Below the pieces are notes generated by a model. The model searched no databases and was not told where the DNA came from. It was given only the letters and a program-made list of their open reading frames with translations. The translations under genes were made by a program, and so were the position numbers. This document shows positions 24,572 to 29,167 of a DNA stretch of 29,167 bases, piece after piece. The number at the start of each line of letters is the position of its first letter. The first letter of the stretch is position 1. Source of the stretch: Pseudomonadota bacterium (GTDB lineage Bacteria > Pseudomonadota > Gammaproteobacteria > Burkholderiales > Burkholderiaceae_B); NCBI GenBank assembly GCA_023388835.1, contig JAEWFK010000022.1:1-29167 (forward strand), read 5' to 3'.

Positions 24572-25516
24572 TCACAGAACAGGCGAGCATTCGAGAAAGC
24601 GCTCTATTGAGTGCTCGTCGAAGTCCTTCTTCAGGTAGATTTCGACCACCACCCGTATGAAGTCCACAGTCGATGGCGACAGGAACTCGATGTCGTTGAA
24701 GACGATGCGCCGTTCGCGGAACGCCCAGTCTTCATTGAGATGCCCGATATCGAAGTCGAATTTCTTGCTGAAACGGGTGGCGACCGATTCCGGAATGACG
24801 GCAATACCCGCGCCCGCTTCGATCAGCCTGATGATGGGCTCGAAGCCATCGAGCAATACCCGGTAATTGGGCCGGCATCCGGCCTTGTCGAATTTTTCAT
24901 TCAAGAACTGAAAAAGCGTACTGCCTGAGATATTGAGCATCGGGTACTTGGCGATGTCTTTCAAGCCGATCGGCGAGGCCTGCAATATAGGGTGATTTCG
25001 CGGGGTGGCAACCACCAGGTAGTCCACGGCAAACAAGATGGTGTTCAGGTTCCTGAAGTCTTCCATACCGGCCACCACAGCAATGTCCGCTTCGTGGTCC
25101 AATATGCTTCGAATGGCTTGCTGGGTGTTCTTTTGCTGAACGTCGATGGTGATCTTGGGGTTGTAGTTCAGCAGGCTTAGAATGACTTCCGGGATGATTT
25201 CCGAAGTGGATGCAGCGTTCGCAATGACGCGAAGGTGCTCTGATGAAGAATAATTTTTCTTCTGAAATATCTTCTTGGTCAGTTCGTACTCTGCCACGAT
25301 TCTTTTCGCGTGAGACAGAAACTCCGCGCCCGCGGTGGTGAGCAGCACGCCATTCGGCTCTCTATAGAACAGACGCACCCCCAACTGGTTTTCCAGGCTC
25401 TTGAGCCGGCTGCTCGCTGCCGATGGCGAACGCGCGCCGTCCCGTGCACCTTGCGTCAGGCTCCCCGCACTGGCCACTTTCAGGAATAGCTGCATGTCTG
25501 CAATGTCGAAGTGCAT
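24572..25516 (-). CDS. LysR-family transcriptional regulator
   Basis: A 314-residue LysR-type regulator. The N-terminal winged helix-turn-helix is clear (MQLFLKVASAGSLTQGARDGARSPSAASSRLKSLENQLGVRLFYRE), followed by a two-lobe effector domain (ANAASTSEIIPEVILSLLN ... IRLIEAGAGIAVIPESV). The start at 25516 has AAGGA about 10 bases upstream on the minus strand. It is transcribed toward the Bug gene and ends 21 bases from it. Its coding sequence is visibly more A/T-rich than the flanking housekeeping genes, consistent with transfer of the cluster. It probably controls the CoA-transferase operon; the dyad at 19889-19919 is a candidate target. Confidence 0.92.
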   Translation of the reverse strand: MHFDIADMQLFLKVASAGSLTQGARDGARSPSAASSRLKSLENQLGVRLFYREPNGVLLTTAGAEFLSHAKRIVAEYELTKKIFQKKNYSSSEHLRVIANAASTSEIIPEVILSLLNYNPKITIDVQQKNTQQAIRSILDHEADIAVVAGMEDFRNLNTILFAVDYLVVATPRNHPILQASPIGLKDIAKYPMLNISGSTLFQFLNEKFDKAGCRPNYRVLLDGFEPIIRLIEAGAGIAVIPESVATRFSKKFDFDIGHLNEDWAFRERRIVFNDIEFLSPSTVDFIRVVVEIYLKKDFDEHSIERFLECSPVL

Positions 25517-25602
25517 TCGCAGAAGGTCCTTGTAAGATTTTTTGAACCCGGTCTCCGTTTTTCATTCTACGGCATGCGCTGATCAAACGTCCTACACGAT
25601 GC

Positions 25603-25608
25603 GATAAT
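25603..25608 (+). promoter_or_regulatory. possible -10 of the Hsp15-like gene
   Basis: GATAAT, five of six consensus matches, 27 bases before the preferred ATG at 25635. No convincing -35 is seen. If used, transcription starts near 25615, which argues against the upstream ATG at 25617 as start codon. Confidence 0.35.
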
Positions 25609-25634
25609 GCTCGGGCATGGTAGAGGTCGCAGAT

Positions 25635-26018
25635 ATGGATACAAAACTACGAATCGACAAATGGCTGTGGGCGGCGCGTTTCTACAAAACGCGTGCCTTG
25701 GCGGTGGACGAGCTCGGAAAGGGCCGGGTCCTGGTCAACGGACAGACGGCCAAGCCGGCCCGAGAAGTCGGGCCGGGTGATCTGGTGGCCGTCCGAAAGA
25801 GTGATCCGCCGATCGAGGTCCGCGTACTGGGCGTCAGCCGGGTAAGAGGGCCCGCCCCGGTGGCGGCACAGCTGTATGAAGAGACAGACGAGAGCGCGGC
25901 TAAGCGCGCACACGCGGCGGAAATGCGCCGCCTCGCGCCCGAGCCATCGCATGACTACGACGAAGGCCGCCCGACAAAGCGAGATCGCCGCATTCTTGCT
26001 GCGATACGCGGGAGGTAG
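25635..26018 (+). CDS. hslR: Hsp15-like S4-domain RNA-binding protein
   Basis: A 127-residue protein of the Hsp15 (HslR) family, which binds 50S subunits carrying nascent chains after translation stalls, notably in heat shock. The S4 domain occupies about residues 4-65 (LRIDKWLWAARFYKTRALAVDEL-, then GRVLVNGQTAKPAREVGPGDLV), and a basic C-terminal tail follows (GRPTKRDRRILAAIRGR). ATG 25635 with AGAGG 8 bases upstream gives the family N-terminus; ATG 25617 would add six residues and lacks a site. The next gene starts 36 bases downstream and may be co-transcribed. Confidence 0.9.
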   Translation: MDTKLRIDKWLWAARFYKTRALAVDELGKGRVLVNGQTAKPAREVGPGDLVAVRKSDPPIEVRVLGVSRVRGPAPVAAQLYEETDESAAKRAHAAEMRRLAPEPSHDYDEGRPTKRDRRILAAIRGR

Positions 26019-26054
26019 CTGGCGCGGCACGCGCGCCCTTGAAGGAGAGAAACC

Positions 26055-26774
26055 ATGTCGGGATCGACGGCAAGCGAGAAGCGTAAGGCGTTCAAGCAAC
26101 TCCATCGTTCGGGCACATTCGTCATTCCCAACCCCTGGGATGTCGGCAGCGCAAGGGCCCTGGCCTCCATGGGTTTCAAGGCGCTGGCCACAAGCAGCGC
26201 GGGCTACGCCTGGTCTAGCGGCCGGCCTGATGGCGGCATTTCACGGTCGGACATGCTTGCCCACATGCGATCGATGGTCGAGGCCGTGAATCTGCCCGTC
26301 AATGCCGACTTCGAAAGCGGCTTTGCAGATTCGCTGGACCAGCTGGAAAAAAGCGTGCAGATGGCTATCGAGACCGGTGTGGCGGGGCTGTCACTCGAGG
26401 ACTCGACTGGTACTCCCGGATCGCCCTTGATGTCCGTCGACGATGCTGCAGCCAGAATCGCCGCCGCTCGCTCCGCCATCGACAGGCTGGGGGGCGACAC
26501 GTTGCTCGTCGGCCGCGCAGAGAACTTCTTCATTGGCGTGCCCGACCTTGACGATGCCATTGCGCGCCTTCGGGCCTACTCCGAGGCGGGCGCCGATTGT
26601 CTGTATGCGCCGGGCATAAAGACTTTGGAGGAGATCAGAGCCGTGGTCGCTGCGGTGGCGCCTAAACCGGTGAATGTCCTGATAGGGTGGGATAGCGAAC
26701 TGACGGTCAAAGACCTCGCCGAACTGGGTGTCCGGCGTATCAGCGTGGGCGGCGCACTGGCGCGAGCCGCCTGA
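26055..26774 (+). CDS. isocitrate lyase/PEP mutase family protein, cut short by a TGA
   Basis: A 239-residue product of the isocitrate lyase/phosphoenolpyruvate mutase superfamily (enzymes acting on C-C or C-P bonds of oxo acids). Features are the N-terminal NPWDVGSARALASMGFKALATSSAGYAW, the metal-site region NADFESGFAD, then LSLEDSTG, VGRAENFF, GADCLYAPGIK and RRISVGGALARAA. GAAGGAGAG precedes the ATG. The family normally continues for about 30 residues after ALARAA. In this window the same frame, read past the TGA at 26772-26774, continues GGFLQAARAISEEGRFD and ends at 26876, giving 273 codons, the usual length. TGA thus stands where Trp (TGG) is expected. The exact reaction is not known; the gene may be inactive. 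Confidence 0.85.
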   Translation: MSGSTASEKRKAFKQLHRSGTFVIPNPWDVGSARALASMGFKALATSSAGYAWSSGRPDGGISRSDMLAHMRSMVEAVNLPVNADFESGFADSLDQLEKSVQMAIETGVAGLSLEDSTGTPGSPLMSVDDAAARIAAARSAIDRLGGDTLLVGRAENFFIGVPDLDDAIARLRAYSEAGADCLYAPGIKTLEEIRAVVAAVAPKPVNVLIGWDSELTVKDLAELGVRRISVGGALARAA

Positions 26775-26876
26775 GGTGGTTTTCTTCAGGCAGCCAGGGC
26801 GATATCTGAAGAAGGGCGGTTTGACTTCGGCATAGGAACACCTGCGGGCGCGGACCTGAATAGCCTCTTGAAGTAG
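26775..26876 (+). pseudogene. cut-off C-terminal segment of the PEP mutase family gene
   Basis: In frame with the gene ending at 26774, these 33 codons plus TAG encode GGFLQAARAISEEGRFDFG followed by a short Gly/Ala tail ending NSLLK. This matches the family's terminal helix (W-GG-FLRAAREI-x-E-x-GTFD pattern). The codons look conserved with no other stop or frameshift, so the nonsense change is recent, the stop is read through, or there is a base-call error. Confidence 0.7.
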
Positions 26877-26977
26877 CGCCGTCGTGGGCGACCCAATCAT
26901 CTGATCAGGACGTTTTCACGGATAGGGACAACAGCGGACTCGTCCTGGAAAAGCCCGGTTCAGCGGCTGCCGACCGT

Positions 26978-27065
26978 TGGCGGAGGCGGTGAGATTCGAA
27001 CTCACGAACGGTTGCCCGTTGCCGGTTTTCAAGACCGGTGCAATCGACCACTCTGCCACACCTCC
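26978..27065 (-). tRNA. tRNA-Ser (anticodon UGA)
   Basis: An 88-base class II tRNA on the minus strand with encoded CCA. The acceptor arms GGAGGTG and CGCCTCC pair (one G-T), the anticodon stem CCGGT/ACCGG encloses CTTGAAA (anticodon TGA), and the variable arm and T arm (GTGAG-TTCGAAT-CTCAC) are standard. Downstream on the minus strand only a weak AGCC/GGCT hairpin with TTTT (near 26949-26967) could end it. It is divergent from the quinone oxidoreductase gene. Confidence 0.95.
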
Positions 27066-27160
27066 GGGAAAGTCCGAAAGTTTAGCGCATGTCGGCGGCA
27101 TTGTGGGCTTTGAGGCGATAATAGCCGCTTTCCCATCAAGCATCCGAGATAGGAGTCGAC

Positions 27161-28138
27161 ATGAAAGCAGTGGAAATCTCGCAGCCCGGCGCACCCGAAG
27201 TCCTCACTCCGGTGGAGCGGCCCATGCCCGAAGCCGGTCCTGGCGAGGTTCTCATCAAGGTATCGGCCGCCGGCGTGAACCGGCCCGACGTTTTCCAGCG
27301 CAAAGGCGGCTACCCTCCGCCTCCGGGAGCCTCCGATCTGCCGGGCCTGGAAGTGGCCGGCGAAATTGTCGCTGGCGACGCCGCGGCGGCAGGCTTCAAG
27401 ATTGGCGACAAGGTCTGCGCCCTGCTTGCCGGTGGCGGCTATGCCGAATACTGCGTGGCTCCTGTGGAACAATGCCTTCCCGTTCCCGCCGGCCTGAGCG
27501 AGATCGAAGCGGCCGGCCTGCCAGAAACTTATTTCACGGTGTGGAGCAATGTCTTCGATCGCGGCCGCTTGTCGACCGGCGAGACCTTGTTAATACATGG
27601 CGGCGCCAGCGGCATTGGGACCACGGCTATCCAGCTGGCCAAAGCCATGGGGCATACTGTGTACGCGACTGCAGGCAGCGATGATCGCGTTCGCGCAATT
27701 GAAGAACTGGGTGCGGATCTCGGCATCAACTATCGCGACAAGGATTTTGTCGAAGAAGTGAAGCGTGTCACCGACGGCCGTGGGGTTGACGTCATTCTCG
27801 ACATGGTGGCCGGCAGTTATGTTGGCCGCAATATCAATTGCCTTGCCGACGATGGCCGTATCGTCATCATCGCGACATTGGGCGGGGTGAAGGGCGATAT
27901 TGATGGCGGCCAAGTGCTGCGCCGCCGCCTGACCATTACCGGCTCCACATTGCGCCCGCGGCCTGTGTCATTCAAGGGCGAGATTGCCGCCAAACTGCGT
28001 GAACACGTCTGGCCCTTGCTCGAAGCGGGAAAGATCCGCCCGATCATCCACGCTACCTTCCCGCTGGCGGAAGCCTCGAAGGCCCATGCCATGATGGAAG
28101 CGGGTGACAATATCGGCAAGATCATCCTTACCGCCTGA
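27161..28138 (+). CDS. NAD(P)H quinone oxidoreductase (PIG3 family)
   Basis: A 325-residue zinc-free medium-chain dehydrogenase of the PIG3/QOR type that reduces quinones with NADPH. Landmarks are GEVLIKVSAAGVNRPDVFQRKGGYPPPPGASDLPGLEVAGEI, LLAGGGYAEYCVAP, LPETYFTVWSNVF and the nucleotide site HGGASGIGTTAIQLAKAMGHTVYATAGS. The C-terminal FPLAEASKAHAMMEAGDNIGKIILT is also typical. TAGGAG stands 7 bases before the ATG. A GATAAT at 27117-27122 may be its -10. tpiA follows after 55 bases, a gene order common in Alcaligenaceae and Burkholderiales. Confidence 0.94.
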   Translation: MKAVEISQPGAPEVLTPVERPMPEAGPGEVLIKVSAAGVNRPDVFQRKGGYPPPPGASDLPGLEVAGEIVAGDAAAAGFKIGDKVCALLAGGGYAEYCVAPVEQCLPVPAGLSEIEAAGLPETYFTVWSNVFDRGRLSTGETLLIHGGASGIGTTAIQLAKAMGHTVYATAGSDDRVRAIEELGADLGINYRDKDFVEEVKRVTDGRGVDVILDMVAGSYVGRNINCLADDGRIVIIATLGGVKGDIDGGQVLRRRLTITGSTLRPRPVSFKGEIAAKLREHVWPLLEAGKIRPIIHATFPLAEASKAHAMMEAGDNIGKIILTA

Positions 28139-28156
28139 GTTGATCCACGGTACAAT
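28128..28156 (+). promoter_or_regulatory. possible tpiA promoter
   Basis: TACAAT (28151-28156), five of six -10 matches, stands 17 bases after TTACCG (28128-28133), three of six -35 matches, overlapping the end of the upstream gene. Transcription would begin near 28163, 31 bases before the tpiA ATG. Confidence 0.4.
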
Positions 28157-28193
28157 GCCGGGTTAATCCAATTTTCCCAGGCATTTAACCGGT

Positions 28194-28940
28194 ATGGTCA
28201 ACACACCCCCCAAGCGCCTTGTCATCGGCAACTGGAAGATGCACGGTGACACGGCGTTTAACTCCGAGTTGCTCGCCGGCCTGCGCACGGGCATCGCCAG
28301 TGCGCCGCACTGCGATGTCGCCGTGTGCGTGCCGTTTCCCTATCTGTATCAGACACGGTCGCTTCTTGAAGGCTCCGGCGTGAGCTGGGGGGGGCAGGAC
28401 GTCAGCGAACACGAAAAAGGCGCCTACACCGGTGAAGTCGCCGCAGCCATGCTTGCCGACTTTGAATGCCGTTGGGCGCTTGTGGGGCACTCCGAACGCC
28501 GCGGTTATCACGGTGAAAGCGACTCTACGGTTGCCGCCAAGGCCGCGGCTGCACTTGCAGCCGGGCTTACGCCGGTGGTCTGCGTGGGCGAAACCCTGCA
28601 GGAACAAGAATCGGGCCACACCCACGCCGTCATCGAGCGCCAGCTCGCCCCCGTATTGGCCCTGGGCGCTCCAGAAGTTGCTCGCATGGTCATCGCTTAC
28701 GAGCCCGTGTGGGCCATCGGTACCGGCCGTACGGCCACGCCGGAACAGGCACAGGAAGTCCATGCGGCGATCCGCAATCGCCTGGAAGCGGCGGGCGCTC
28801 CGCAAGTCCGTATTCTGTACGGCGGCAGCGTCAAGGCATCGAATGCCGCCAGTCTATTTGCCATGCCTGATATCAACGGCGCGCTCGTGGGCGGCGCCGC
28901 ATTGGTGGCATCGGAATTCTTAAGCATAGCGGCCGCCTGA
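28194..28940 (+). CDS. tpiA: triosephosphate isomerase
   Basis: A 248-residue glycolytic/gluconeogenic TIM barrel that interconverts dihydroxyacetone phosphate and glyceraldehyde 3-phosphate as a dimer. Catalytic residues are K15 (GNWKM), H99 (VGHSERR) and E170 (AYEPVWAIGTGRTA); the phosphate-binding YGGSVKASNA and the terminal GALVGGAAL segment are present. The length is normal. The ATG at 28194 has no strong ribosome binding site, but the N-terminal alignment (RLVIGNWKMHG) leaves little room for another start. secG begins 18 bases after the stop, so the two are probably co-transcribed. Confidence 0.98.
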   Translation: MVNTPPKRLVIGNWKMHGDTAFNSELLAGLRTGIASAPHCDVAVCVPFPYLYQTRSLLEGSGVSWGGQDVSEHEKGAYTGEVAAAMLADFECRWALVGHSERRGYHGESDSTVAAKAAAALAAGLTPVVCVGETLQEQESGHTHAVIERQLAPVLALGAPEVARMVIAYEPVWAIGTGRTATPEQAQEVHAAIRNRLEAAGAPQVRILYGGSVKASNAASLFAMPDINGALVGGAALVASEFLSIAAA

Positions 28941-28958
28941 GGCCTCGGAGTTTTCTTC

Positions 28959-29167
28959 ATGGAATGGTTGTCTTCCGTCCTGATGGCGGTACAGGTCATC
29001 TCGTCGCTCAGCGTCATCGTCCTCGTGCTCTTGCAACAAGGCAAGGGCGCTGACATGGGGTCCGCTTTCGGTAGCGGCTCCGCCGGCAGTCTCTTCGGCG
29101 CCGCCGGCGCAGCGAACTTTCTTTCTCGGACCACCAAATGGGCAGCGATCATCTTCTTCGCTTCCAC
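28959..29167 (+). CDS. secG: preprotein translocase subunit SecG (3' partial)
   Basis: The first 69 codons of SecG, the small membrane subunit of the SecYEG translocon; the gene runs out of the window. GGAG at 28947-28950 is 8 bases before the ATG. The first membrane helix is at about residues 4-25 (LSSVLMAVQVISSLSVIVLVLLQ), followed by the signature QQGKGADMGSAFG and a Gly/Ser/Ala-rich loop (SGSAGSLFGAAGAANFLSR). The second helix begins at TKWAAIIFF. Position after tpiA is the standard order in betaproteobacteria, usually followed by nuo genes. Confidence 0.95.
   Translation, partial: MEWLSSVLMAVQVISSLSVIVLVLLQQGKGADMGSAFGSGSAGSLFGAAGAANFLSRTTKWAAIIFFAS

Noticed and set aside
18865..25516. 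Genomic island integrated at tRNA-Leu
   Set aside because: The accessory cluster follows a tRNA gene, but there is no integrase, no copy of the tRNA 3' end downstream, and an intact terminator separates the two.

Overview
The window reads as chromosomal DNA of a high-GC betaproteobacterium of the Alcaligenaceae (Bordetella / Achromobacter / Pusillimonas-like). The reasons are the gene neighbourhoods ilvI-ilvH-ilvC ... psd-pssA, rpsO-pnp and qor-tpiA-secG, a haem uptake operon of bhuRSTUV layout, a Bug-type tripartite tricarboxylate binding protein next to CoA-dependent catabolic genes, and a PHB-type 3-hydroxybutyrate dehydrogenase. No family assignment was checked against a database; all calls rest on motifs, length and context.

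Layout. 1-3761: the 3' part of bdhA, then yaaA, then a convergent FUSC-family membrane protein whose 3' end overlaps yaaA. 3762-4216: a long leader with a promoter-like pair and a strong intrinsic terminator well before ilvI, so a short RNA or an attenuated transcript is possible. 4217-7489: ilvI-ilvH-ilvC (branched-chain amino acids), closed by a strong terminator. 7569-13957: haem acquisition operon bhuR-S-T-U-V with a Fur-box-like palindrome, an FNR/Anr-like site and a seven-codon upstream reading frame coupled to bhuR by ATGA. No sigma/anti-sigma pair is present. 13997-15524: psd and pssA, consecutive steps of phosphatidylethanolamine synthesis. 15553-16095 (minus): a two-repeat lipoprotein. 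16194-18783: rpsO-pnp with a terminator-like hairpin between them. 18865-18990: tRNA-Leu(UAA) and its terminator.

19072-25516 is an accessory catabolic block: a TauE/SafE-family exporter, a class III CoA-transferase, an acryloyl-CoA-reductase-like (YhdH/AcuI) oxidoreductase, an acyl-CoA dehydrogenase, a Tat-type Bug substrate-binding protein, and a convergent LysR regulator. Together these suggest uptake of an organic acid, CoA activation and redox processing of the acyl-CoA; the substrate is not determined. 25635-29167: an Hsp15-like S4 RNA-binding protein, an isocitrate lyase/PEP mutase family gene ended early by a TGA where the downstream frame still encodes the family C-terminus, tRNA-Ser(UGA), a quinone oxidoreductase, tpiA, and the start of secG, which leaves the window.

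The most unusual signals are the nonsense codon in the PEP mutase-family gene, the promoter/terminator unit upstream of ilvI, the placement and rewired control region of the haem operon between ilvC and psd, and the unassigned CoA-dependent pathway.
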